A stretch of DNA of 64,000 nucleotides from Bacteroidales bacterium (GTDB taxonomy: Bacteria > Bacteroidota > Bacteroidia > Bacteroidales > UBA932), in contig JALCMW010000002.1 of the NCBI GenBank assembly GCA_022648685.1, forward strand, positions 294,846 to 358,845. Reading direction: 5' to 3'. Below, piece by piece: positions 35,856 to 44,082 of this stretch. The position numbers and the translations under genes are program-made. Each line of letters starts with the position of its first letter. Position 1 is the first letter of the stretch. The notes under the pieces are model-generated. The model searched no databases. It worked only from the letters and a program-made list of their open reading frames with translations, and had not been told where the DNA came from.

Positions 35856-37979
35856 CTATTCTTTGACACAGCGAACCGAAAGACCGTAAGAACGGTGGCT
35901 GTAACCTGACGGATATAAGTGCCCATCGTTGAAGCCCAGGTTGTACCCATAGTACGAATAAGGCGAAGCCGACCAATTAGAACCTGATGAGCCAGTGTTG
36001 AAAAGGGCCCCACTGCTGCCATGGCGATAGCCGGCAGCCGGATAGTACGAGCCGCCATATGTCCGGCCATAATTACTGGAGTCCCATGTGAAATTGCTTG
36101 TAATGAGTGCGCTCCACGGAGATTGGTTTCCGCTCCATGCAGGTACCCGCCATCCTGCGGGACAGGGATCGAAGATCGTCTTTTCCCCCGGATTTGCCAG
36201 ATCCGATCCGCCCCAAAGGGCGCTGTTTTGAGAATCCTTGCTGTTTGTAGCCGTATACCAGTCATAATCAGTATTAGAATTATCGATACCGTTATAAAAG
36301 ACTTCCGGATTCGCTATCGAATTGGAAAGATTGTTCGGTGAACTCACCGTCTGCTCTTTGTTATCAAATGTAAATCCGGTTCCATCTTTGTCAAATACCG
36401 TAATTTCCGTAGCAGAACTGAAAGAAGATGATCCTGTGAAGGGATCCTTCCTCCCCCATTGATATTCCAGACCGATTGTCCCGGCATTTCCCGCCGTAGC
36501 CGTTGTCGCTCCAAGATTTCTATCCATGAACACATAGGTACAGGCAGGCGAGCCCGTATTGGTAATGCTGTATGTCGTTCCCTTGTCAGGATCGTAATCA
36601 GTCACCCAGATATGCCAGCTCCACAGGATCGTTCCGCTCTGATTCGCTCCGCTGTATGCCGCTATCTCTGCATTTCCAGCACTGCTCCCTGCAGTTACCG
36701 TTACTTTTCCATTGCTCAGACTTCCTAATGTTATGAGGCCCTTTGCCGTCTCCCAAACGATTCCTACCGACGCAGGATTGATGCTCGTACTAGAAATCAG
36801 GCTCGGAACCGTCCCCGCTGTCGCTCCGCCATTCCCCATCACCGTTACCGGTACGGTAATGCTCTTAATCGGTGCTACAAGATAACAATTAGCAGTCTCC
36901 ACCGCACTGATCTCCACATTGATCTTATATGACTTGCCTCCTTTCAGTTCGCTGATACTAGTCACCGTCGCAGTCTTTTCACTGCCGTCCACGGTGAATC
37001 GCAGAGTCATAGTCCCCAGCCCTGCCGTAGGGACCATCAGCACTTCCGCAGTCGCACTGTTCCCGGCACTGATTCCGCTGATTCCCGGATTTACACTTAT
37101 ACTTCCATAACTCTGGCCACTCATCTGACCGCTCTTCAGGTCAAGACTTGCACTTCTGACTATCTTTCCGTTACTGTCGCTGATCCCGATTCCGCTGATG
37201 GCACAGCTTCCATCATACGCTTCCGCACGGCTGAAAACAAACTCCACTCTCGCATACGCATGCCCAAGATTGAACGTTACCGCTGTTCCTTCCTTTGCAC
37301 TTACTCCCTTCTCATAACACAGGTCAGTAGCTTCACTCGACAGGCATGAACTCATACTTTTCTTTCCGTCACTACAATTGGAGTCATACGGGTAATAGAC
37401 ACTCAATGTCGCACTTCGCTTCGTAAGGTATACAGACTTCTGTCCTGTAGCTGCTCCCCAACCACTGCCCCCGTTTGTATACTCCACATTTTTACGCTCT
37501 CCGTTGTAACCGGTAGCCGCCGGCCTGAAGATACCAAGACTCTTGCTCATCGATCCGGAAGTCCCTTTTGTCACGACTCCACCTATCGTTACTCTGCCGA
37601 TTGTCAACGGTGATCCCGTCACTTCCTCTTCCGACTGCATCGTCCCGCCAGTACCTGAACCGGCTCCACCATTGACAACTACACCATCTTCCTTCTCACA
37701 CGACTGAAGACCCACCACTAACACTACACTGCACATTACAAAGGCACTGCGCAACAAGCCCCTGACACAAAACAAATGCGTACGACTCAACAAGCCCATA
37801 TTGCCTGGCAGATGTACGCGGCTATGCTGAAAGGCCCTTCGTAACAATAACCTGATACTTGACAATAGATCACGACTCCTTAATCGCCTTTGAACAACCA
37901 CTTTTCCCTTTTCGGGTTGTTGAAACTGAAAGGCTTGCGCCCCTTGCTCTTCCTTTCCTTCTCCCCTATTCTTGATCAT
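35856..37979 (-). CDS. Fimbrillin-like lipoprotein with C-terminal FISUMP/C-type-lectin-like domain (copy 2)
   Basis: The protein has 707 residues from the ATG at 37979, which aligns with the start of its upstream paralogue; a TTG nine codons earlier is also open. A lipobox VVGLQSC precedes EKEDG about 94 residues from the start, so a long Arg/Leu-rich stretch comes before it. If translation begins at the ATG at 37799, a signal of normal length remains. The middle is a fimbrillin-like beta-sandwich region. The C-terminal 220 residues carry the FISUMP pattern DRNLGATTATAGN, YQWGRKDPF, FDPCPAGWRVP and SVRCVKE. It is the last of four fimbrillin-type genes on the minus strand. Confidence 0.75.
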   Translation of the reverse strand: MIKNRGEGKEEQGAQAFQFQQPEKGKVVVQRRLRSRDLLSSIRLLLRRAFQHSRVHLPGNMGLLSRTHLFCVRGLLRSAFVMCSVVLVVGLQSCEKEDGVVVNGGAGSGTGGTMQSEEEVTGSPLTIGRVTIGGVVTKGTSGSMSKSLGIFRPAATGYNGERKNVEYTNGGSGWGAATGQKSVYLTKRSATLSVYYPYDSNCSDGKKSMSSCLSSEATDLCYEKGVSAKEGTAVTFNLGHAYARVEFVFSRAEAYDGSCAISGIGISDSNGKIVRSASLDLKSGQMSGQSYGSISVNPGISGISAGNSATAEVLMVPTAGLGTMTLRFTVDGSEKTATVTSISELKGGKSYKINVEISAVETANCYLVAPIKSITVPVTVMGNGGATAGTVPSLISSTSINPASVGIVWETAKGLITLGSLSNGKVTVTAGSSAGNAEIAAYSGANQSGTILWSWHIWVTDYDPDKGTTYSITNTGSPACTYVFMDRNLGATTATAGNAGTIGLEYQWGRKDPFTGSSSFSSATEITVFDKDGTGFTFDNKEQTVSSPNNLSNSIANPEVFYNGIDNSNTDYDWYTATNSKDSQNSALWGGSDLANPGEKTIFDPCPAGWRVPAWSGNQSPWSALITSNFTWDSSNYGRTYGGSYYPAAGYRHGSSGALFNTGSSGSNWSASPYSYYGYNLGFNDGHLYPSGYSHRSYGLSVRCVKE

Positions 37980-38026
37980 CTCTCTTTTGTCTCTTTCTTT
38001 CTCCAAATTATTTTCCTTAACACAAT

Positions 38027-40174
38027 TTATTCTTTCACGCAGCGAACCGAAAAGCCGTTAGCACGGTTGATATCATTATAAGACGAATCAATGCGACTAC
38101 TATCAAAATATAGATTACACCCAAAACTAATAGAATATGGAGAACCTGACCAATAATATCCTAAGAGGGTATTACTGTAAAGCACGCCTAAGTCGCTATT
38201 ACGATAATCTGCTGCCGGATAGTATGAACCATTATATATTCGGCCATAGTTGCCCCATGTAAAATTATTGGTAACGAACGAACTCCAAGGCGATTTATTT
38301 CCACTGCAAACCGGAACTCGCCACCCTGCCGGACAGGGATCGAAGATAGTCTTTTCTCCCGGAGTCACCAAATCGGAGCCTCCCCAGAGGGCGTCATTTT
38401 GGAAACTTGTGCTGTTTGCCGCAGTGTACCAGTCATATCCGATATTACTTCCATAAGTACCTTTATAGAATATCTTTGGATTTGCTATCGAATTGGAAAG
38501 ATTGTTCGCGGCACTGACTGTCTGGGATTTGTTATTAAAGGTAAATCCTGCTCCGCTTCCATCATATACTATAACTTCCGTAGCAGAAGTTATCGAAGAT
38601 GACCCCGTGAACGGATCTTTACGCCCCCATTGATAATGCAGACCGAATGTCCCGGCATTTCCCGCCGTAGCCGTTGTCGCTCCCAAGTTCCTGTCCATGA
38701 ACACATATGTGCATGCAGGCGATCCCGTGTTGGTCACACTGTAAGTCTTGCCACCATTGTTCGGGTCGTAATCAGTCACCCAGATATGCCAGCTCCACAG
38801 GATAGTACCGCTCTGATTCGCTCCGCTGTATGCCGCTATCTCTGCATTTCCAGCACTGCTACCTGCAGTTACCGTTACTTTTCCATTGCTCAGACTTCCT
38901 AATGTTATGAGGCCCTTTGCCGTCTCCCAAACGATTCCTACCGACGCAGGATTGATGCTCGTACTAGAAATCAGGCTCGGAACCGTCCCCGCTGTCGCTC
39001 CACCATTCCCCATCACAGTTACCGGCACTATAATGCTCTTAGTCGGAGCCACCATATAACAATTGGCAGTCTCCACCGCACTGATCTCCACATTGATCTT
39101 ATATGACTTGCCGCCCTTCAGTTCGCTGATGCTCGTCACCGTCGCAGTCTTTTCGCTTCCATCCACTGTGAATCTCAAAGTCATTGTTCCCAGTCCTGTC
39201 GTCGGGACCATCAGCACTTCCACCGTAGTACTGTTCCCTGTACTGATTCCGCTGATTCCCGGATTTACACTTACACTTCCATAACTCTGGCCACTCATCT
39301 GGCCGCTCTTCAGGTCAAGGCTTGCACTCTTGATTACCTTTCCATTACTGTCACTGATCCCGATCCCGCTGATGGAACAGCTCCCATCATATGCTTCCGC
39401 ACGGCTGAAAACAAACTCGACCCTAGCGTATGCATGGCCAAGATTGAACGTCACCGCTGTTCCTTCCTTTGCACTTACTCCCTTCTCATAACACAGGTCA
39501 GTAGCTTCACTCGACAGGCATGAACTCATACTTTTCTTTCCGTCACTGCAATTAGAGTCATACGGGTAATAGACACTCAATGTCGTACTTCGCTTCGTAA
39601 GGTATACAGCCTTCTGCCCTGTGGCTGCTCCCCAGCCGCTGCCTCCGTTTGTATACTCCACATTATTTCGCTCTCCGCTATATCCATCAGCCGGCTGTCT
39701 GAAAATACCAAGACTCTTACTCAGCGATTCACTCGTTGCCTCTATAGCTGTCTCTATCGTATTTTTCGTTCCCTCTCCATTGATTGTCAAATCTCCTATT
39801 GACTTTCCGCCTATCGTAAGACCTCCTATTGACAACGGTGATACTGTTGTTTCCTGTTCTGACTGAGTCGTTCCTCCTGCACCTGAACCCTCGCCACCTT
39901 TTACTGCTACTCCGTCTTCCTTCTCACATGACTGAAGCCCCACTACTAGCAGAACACTACTCATTACAAATGCATTGCGCAGCAAAAACATCCCGCGTAA
40001 CAGATGGACACGCCTCGGCAAAAATGCTCTTCGTAACAATAGCCTGATGCGTAACAAACGATCATGGCCCAGCAATCGTCCGAGACCAAACTCTTTCCTC
40101 TTTTCGGGTTGTTCAAACTGAAAGGCTTGCGCCCCTTGTTGCTCTTCCTTTCCTTTTCCCCTATTCTTGATCAT
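38027..40174 (-). CDS. Fimbrillin-like lipoprotein with C-terminal FISUMP/C-type-lectin-like domain (copy 1)
   Basis: The 715-residue protein is a close paralogue of the gene that follows it. The ATG at 40174 begins MIKNRGKGKEE; the lipobox VVGLQSC ends at Cys83, and a shorter start at 39991 (MFLLRN) would give a normal lipoprotein signal. The fimbrillin-like region and the first half of the FISUMP domain are almost identical to copy 2, at nucleotide level too. The last 65 residues differ strongly, except for the framework YYPAAxYR, W-S-x-SPYS, F and SVRCVKE. The role is probably a surface adhesin or fimbrial tip component. The gene follows the third fimbrillin by 86 bases. Confidence 0.75.
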   Translation of the reverse strand: MIKNRGKGKEEQQGAQAFQFEQPEKRKEFGLGRLLGHDRLLRIRLLLRRAFLPRRVHLLRGMFLLRNAFVMSSVLLVVGLQSCEKEDGVAVKGGEGSGAGGTTQSEQETTVSPLSIGGLTIGGKSIGDLTINGEGTKNTIETAIEATSESLSKSLGIFRQPADGYSGERNNVEYTNGGSGWGAATGQKAVYLTKRSTTLSVYYPYDSNCSDGKKSMSSCLSSEATDLCYEKGVSAKEGTAVTFNLGHAYARVEFVFSRAEAYDGSCSISGIGISDSNGKVIKSASLDLKSGQMSGQSYGSVSVNPGISGISTGNSTTVEVLMVPTTGLGTMTLRFTVDGSEKTATVTSISELKGGKSYKINVEISAVETANCYMVAPTKSIIVPVTVMGNGGATAGTVPSLISSTSINPASVGIVWETAKGLITLGSLSNGKVTVTAGSSAGNAEIAAYSGANQSGTILWSWHIWVTDYDPNNGGKTYSVTNTGSPACTYVFMDRNLGATTATAGNAGTFGLHYQWGRKDPFTGSSSITSATEVIVYDGSGAGFTFNNKSQTVSAANNLSNSIANPKIFYKGTYGSNIGYDWYTAANSTSFQNDALWGGSDLVTPGEKTIFDPCPAGWRVPVCSGNKSPWSSFVTNNFTWGNYGRIYNGSYYPAADYRNSDLGVLYSNTLLGYYWSGSPYSISFGCNLYFDSSRIDSSYNDINRANGFSVRCVKE

Positions 40175-40260
40175 CTCTCTTTTGTCTCTTTCTATTGCTC
40201 AATCCCTTCCCTTCATATTCTTTTCCTTACTCTCCACCTCACTCTCACTTATTTCTCGCC

Positions 40261-41298
40261 TTACTCCACCGTTATCTCTCCGACATCTACTCTCCGCCAT
40301 GCATTGATACTAACACTATCGAACGACAAGGCGCCACTCTTCAACTCTATACCGTACTCGTAGTCTATCCCGGACTCCCACTCCCCGATCGTAACACTGC
40401 CGCTTCCAACAGGTAACCTCCCGTACATGATCTTCGGCTCTCCGTCGATCACCAGATGCAACTCCACTCCGATACCTTCCGCTCCCGTCGGGACGACCAA
40501 TCCGCTGATACTCTCCGTCTCGCTGCTCAACTTCCTGATCCCGTTGAAGTACAGCTCACGACCACTCTTCAACGACTCGAAACGACTCTCCGGGGAGGCC
40601 TCAAGACTCATCCGCCCTTCGCCCCATTCGAACCCGGCCTCGCTCTTCCCCAACCGAATCTCCGTTACATACACCTCCCTTCCTTCATAGCCTGTCGCCT
40701 TCAGATTGAACGTCAACTCGCTCAGACCGTGCATAAACACCAACGTTGCCGTATTGCTATCCCTATTCACTTCCGCTGACCTATACGGCATCCGGTTCCG
40801 CTCGCTTGACAACGCGTACATGTAATCAGACTGTTCCGCCCCGTCGAATCGCTGGGGGTTCCGGATCGTTACAGGGATGCTCAGACTTCCCACACTCGGT
40901 GTTACACTCTTCGTCATCCCAACACTGTCCTTCTCCTCCTCCACAGGGTAGCTTGCATACACTTCCGCTGCATTCTCGCTTAACGTGATGCTTCCCTCTG
41001 AGGTCACTGTCCATCCGCCGCTCATCTTGGTATACCTCGTGACCAACGAATCATAGCTCGCTCCCTTAACGAACACGTTGATCGTGTTTGAATCCGCGAA
41101 ACTAGTCCCGCTGACTGCCGACTTCACCCTCTCTCCCAACTCCTCTACACTCGCCTCGATCTCCAACGGGATCAGCTCAGCTTTCTGGCCTTTTTCATGA
41201 CCGCAACCAACTGGCAGCGTCGACAGGATAAGCACAGCTCCTGCTACGCCCAGGATTGAACTCCCGGATCCTCTTATTTTAAGCTTCCTCTTTCGCAT
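40261..41298 (-). CDS. Fimbrillin-family lipoprotein
   Basis: The 345-residue protein has a basic N-terminus, a hydrophobic stretch and a lipobox LPVGC (Cys32). The fold is that of the fimbrillin (Mfa1/FimA-like) superfamily. Indicators are AAEVYASYPVEEE, the SDYMYALSS segment, FMHGLSELTFNLKATG and the C-terminal strand SVSINAWRRVDVGEITVE, which could serve as donor or acceptor strand in fibre assembly. It lies 232 bases downstream of the first fimbrillin gene. Base composition is visibly more GC-rich than the flanking housekeeping genes. Its place as shaft or accessory pilin is unknown. Confidence 0.75.
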   Translation of the reverse strand: MRKRKLKIRGSGSSILGVAGAVLILSTLPVGCGHEKGQKAELIPLEIEASVEELGERVKSAVSGTSFADSNTINVFVKGASYDSLVTRYTKMSGGWTVTSEGSITLSENAAEVYASYPVEEEKDSVGMTKSVTPSVGSLSIPVTIRNPQRFDGAEQSDYMYALSSERNRMPYRSAEVNRDSNTATLVFMHGLSELTFNLKATGYEGREVYVTEIRLGKSEAGFEWGEGRMSLEASPESRFESLKSGRELYFNGIRKLSSETESISGLVVPTGAEGIGVELHLVIDGEPKIMYGRLPVGSGSVTIGEWESGIDYEYGIELKSGALSFDSVSINAWRRVDVGEITVE

Positions 41299-41530
41299 TT
41301 TTTTCCATTTATCGTCTTTCCCTTATATCCGTCAGAAGAGATAGTTGGACCACTCTCTCTCCTTCTCCGACTCCGATGTCATCAATTCCCAATCCCCTGC
41401 TTAATCCTCTACCTTTGGATTACAAGCCGCTCACCTCTTTATTGTCAGCCCTGAAAAGTGTTCAGAGTATTTATCGTAGTGTAACGCTTGCTCGCAACTG
41501 ACGGCATTTTCCCAGACTCTATACTATATA

Positions 41531-42460
41531 CTATTCTACCGTCACGCTCGTAGTGCCGCCTGTGCTCCAATCCGTGATGGACACGCTACCCATGCTCAAC
41601 GACCCGCTGCCAACTCCGATACTGTACGTATAGCTCGATCCTCCAACCCAGGATGCGACTGTTGAAACAGGCAACGTGTTGCTGTAGTCGCTCCCGTCGA
41701 TCGTCAATGTGATCGTGATTGTCGATACTGCCTCTGTACTGGCTGCCAGGGTCGCTGGGGCTACCAATGCCGTCACTGTTGTCGCTGTCGTGCTCAGTGT
41801 CCTGCTTCCCGTATAGCTCAGCTCCTTCGTTGCACTAAGGCCGCTGATGCTGCCGTCCTTGATTTTCATGCTCCCGCTCCCTGTCTTGAACTCTCCCGTA
41901 GCGCTGCTCGTGCTCAGCTTGATCCCCGTCATGGCTCCCGTTCCCGCATAGTCACTACCAAGACTGATACTGAACACCAGTTTCGACAGAGCATGGTTGA
42001 ACGTCAGCGACGCTGTCCTGTTACTCTTGCTCACTTTTACCGGCGTAGACCACAGATAGTCCGTCTGCGTTGTGGCTGCGAAGTCGTCGCTCGACCCTAC
42101 ACTGATACTCTTGCTTGTCGTACTGTCAGGATTAGTGAGCTCATCTGCTACCGCCGGATAATAACCGTACACCGTTGCTGCTGCGTTGATATTGATCGCT
42201 GGACTCGTGGCTACTCCGGTCGATCCGCTCGACACTGTCGCCGTCGAATTCTTTGCAGGTGAATAGGCATCATTCGCATCATCCACATACACGCCGATTA
42301 CACTGCTTGAAAAATTGGCCATCTCACTCTTCGTCTCCATCACATTTGCACTGACCTTCAAGGCCTCTCCGCTTGTCTCTTCCGACACTTTGCTACAGCC
42401 CATCACTACGGCTGCCAGAACGGCTACTGATGCCGCTGCCTTTACATAATTCTTTTCCAT
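41531..42460 (-). CDS. Fimbrillin-family lipoprotein, probable major subunit
   Basis: The 309-residue protein has a lipobox VVMGC (Cys22). The mature region is rich in Ser, Thr, Ala and Gly with fimbrillin motifs: VYGYYPAVADE, QTDYLWSTPVKVS, LTFNHALSKLVFSISLG and a terminal strand SVSITDWSTGGTTSVTVE. It is the first gene after a leader packed with inverted repeats, and its small size and low-complexity composition fit a major pilin. Assembly would need a lipoprotein anchor and arginine-type protease processing, as in Porphyromonas. An Mfa2-like anchor lies 2.6 kb upstream. Confidence 0.75.
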   Translation of the reverse strand: MEKNYVKAAASVAVLAAVVMGCSKVSEETSGEALKVSANVMETKSEMANFSSSVIGVYVDDANDAYSPAKNSTATVSSGSTGVATSPAININAAATVYGYYPAVADELTNPDSTTSKSISVGSSDDFAATTQTDYLWSTPVKVSKSNRTASLTFNHALSKLVFSISLGSDYAGTGAMTGIKLSTSSATGEFKTGSGSMKIKDGSISGLSATKELSYTGSRTLSTTATTVTALVAPATLAASTEAVSTITITLTIDGSDYSNTLPVSTVASWVGGSSYTYSIGVGSGSLSMGSVSITDWSTGGTTSVTVE

Positions 42461-42507
42461 CGTTTTTATTTTTATTTGTTTGTTTTGTTTTTAGCGCAAT
42501 TATAAAA

Positions 42508-42675
42508 ACTGATACGGAATCGGTACACGGTCGCTGTGATGCAATCTCCCCTATTCCCCCTTGGTTCGATTTCTTCAGGTCCCTTCTATGTTTCCTATCT
42601 TTCCGACAGCGACTCTCGCTCCCTAGGCTCTGAACGATCGGTCAGTACCGCCCTTTCACCCCTTTCCGTATCAGT
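42508..42675 (-). repeat. Three nested inverted repeats in the fimbrillin leader
   Basis: Three pairs of complementary words are nested in order. ACTGATACGGAA (42508-42519) pairs with TTCCGTATCAGT (42664-42675). CGGTAC (42521-42526) pairs with GTACCG (42645-42650). GTCGCTGT (42530-42537) pairs with ACAGCGAC (42606-42613). Together they give 26 pairs of a long interrupted hairpin, 48 bases upstream of the fimbrillin start. As RNA this would be a structured 5' leader; as DNA the outer arms could be recombination sites around a 144-base segment. Confidence 0.6.
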
Positions 42676-42683
42676 ATCTTTTC

Positions 42684-42715
42684 CGGACGATCGCTACTTT
42701 ACGTTTAATCGTCCG
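42684..42715. repeat. Short inverted repeat CGGACGAT/ATCGTCCG
   Basis: Eight-base arms at 42684-42691 and 42708-42715 are separated by 16 bases. The right arm overlaps the left arm of the 42710-42846 inverted repeat. The 32-base palindromic layout resembles a site with two half-sites bound by a dimeric protein, although this is only suggestive. Confidence 0.45.
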
Positions 42716-42846
42716 ATTTTTTGCACCCGTCCCAGCTATTTTTCCCTCTCCGAGAATAAAACGGTATACCTGTCACTTATTCAAAGATTTCAGAATATTC
42801 CCTGCATTTCTTATATTTTGTTATTATCTTTGCAATTAATCGGACG
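42710..42846. repeat. Candidate invertible promoter segment flanked by inverted repeats
   Basis: The left arm CGTCCGATTTTTTGCA (42710-42725) and the right arm TGCAATTAATCGGACG (42831-42846) are inverted copies matching at 14 of 16 positions, around 105 bases. The right end carries TATCTTTG (42825-42832), a consensus -7 element reading rightwards, away from the fimbrillin genes and towards 1.2 kb without a gene. Inversion would point it at the fimbrillins. The -33 position is weak (no TTTG 19-21 bases upstream). Confidence 0.45.
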
Positions 42847-44082
42847 TTTTTTTGTACTTAAGCTCAGCTTAATTTTAAATTATTAAATTCTGTGCTCCGG
42901 CGTTTAAGTCTGACCATCAAACCCATACACCTCTCCATTACAAAAAATCAGATGGCTTATTCATCTTTCCGGAACACTAATTTTACTATTCTCAACTACT
43001 GATATTCCACCCTTCGTGTTACTTGATTCACTCCGTATTTAAAGCGATTTTATATTCCGGAGAACCGTAGATTCGTTTTCCTTTGTAATAACAGGTAACG
43101 CGAACAAGTCTTTTTTCTTTTATAACGGGGTATTTATTTTTACGAAAATTGGACATTTTGAGGTTGCATATCACACCGTAAAATAGTAAGCAATGAAATC
43201 TGCACAGGGTAAAGTGTGTGCCGCGTCAGTATCCGTGGCCGCCCGTGGCCTCGTGAACGGGTGGACCCGGCGAACCTCCGTGAGTCGGGGACGGGATGAG
43301 TGCTCTGCGCGAAGATGACGACGCGCACACTCTTCCCCTCCGATGACCTTTCACTTAATCAGCAAATGTCGTTTATCTAATCACTATTAAAATGGCAACC
43401 GGACTCATTGCTGTAATCCGTATGTAATCCGTAACTTTGGAATACCGGTGTAATCGGCAACTTTGATGTACAGGATTTTGGTAAAAGTTTGTTGAAAACT
43501 TCACCGTAATATGGCATACTCAAGTTATACAATCGAAAATTCCACATTCCCGGACTAGCAGAAAAAGTCGGGTTTCCGGATTCAGAGGAAAAAGAACAAC
43601 CCGGAATTAGTCCGTTCCTATTTCAAGAACAATTCTTCATTTTTTAGCGGAAGGCGGCCATGCTCCCAACTGCCTAAACAACTATAAATGACTACTTTAG
43701 ATCTTTCCGAGCATGGACAGGTCGGGTATTTTGAGGGGAGCTGGACATGATGAAAAATGCCCAAATAGCTGATAATGTACAACTTATCCTCTCGCCAGCA
43801 TGGCCACCTCCATACTTTTTTTTGGAGCGCACCCCAAAAGCAATACAACCAAGAAAAAGGACACATTGAAACAGGCACGAAAAAGGGCAGCTAAAAAGAC
43901 TGAACGTTTTATGGTTGCCCTGAACTTATATGTACTATTTTATTAATCCGACTCCTTCACACACGTTCACACACACCTTACCGAGAATCCTCCTGCCCGA
44001 TAATCAGTACATGATTGTAAAACGACATGTGCGCCAAAACCCAAGCAATATCCATTGCTAAAACAAGGTCCCGGCAAAAATT
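42847..44082. other. 1.2-kb gene-poor region with structured GC-rich island and degenerate sequence
   Basis: No frame here reads as a recognisable protein; short open frames of 60-90 codons on the minus strand have no familiar motifs. The region contains a GC-rich island with paired ends (43213-43331) and 11-base tandem repeats (43412-43459). It also has a long interrupted hairpin with CGGACTA/TAGTCCG ends and GGGTT/AACCC inside (43551-43614). The two similar words TTTTGAGG near 43156 and 43728 hint at old duplicated or inserted DNA. I see no intact insertion sequence. Confidence 0.5.
43213..43331. ncRNA. GC-rich structured element, possible non-coding RNA
   Basis: The ends pair as AGTGTGTGC/GCGCACACT plus CGTCA/TGACG, about 14 pairs with a small internal loop. 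Between them ATCCGT/ACGGGAT and CCCGT/ACGGG offer further helices, giving a branched fold. The stretch is strongly GC-rich inside AT-rich surroundings. No U-tract follows on either strand, so the transcript direction is unknown. I do not recognise the family. Confidence 0.3.

Noticed and set aside
35856..40174. A complete diversity-generating retroelement
   Set aside because: The variable tips look suitable, but no reverse transcriptase, Avd or template repeat is visible in the window, so only the target-like pattern is reported.
40200..42500. CRISPR array or tandem repeat cluster in the fimbrillin region
   Set aside because: Short repeated words come from Ser/Thr/Gly-rich coding sequence; there are no regular spacers.
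43140..43328. 62-codon open frame on the minus strand in the GC-rich island
   Set aside because: No recognisable motif, and its composition follows from the paired GC-rich element; structure explains it better than coding.
43618..43878. 86-codon open frame on the minus strand rich in Cys and Trp
   Set aside because: Unlike any family I know; lies in degenerate DNA with broken frames on the other strand. Not supported as a gene.
42847..44082. Replication origin
   Set aside because: AT-rich and repeat-bearing, but without DnaA-box clusters and with no dnaA, dnaN or gidA/mnmG nearby.
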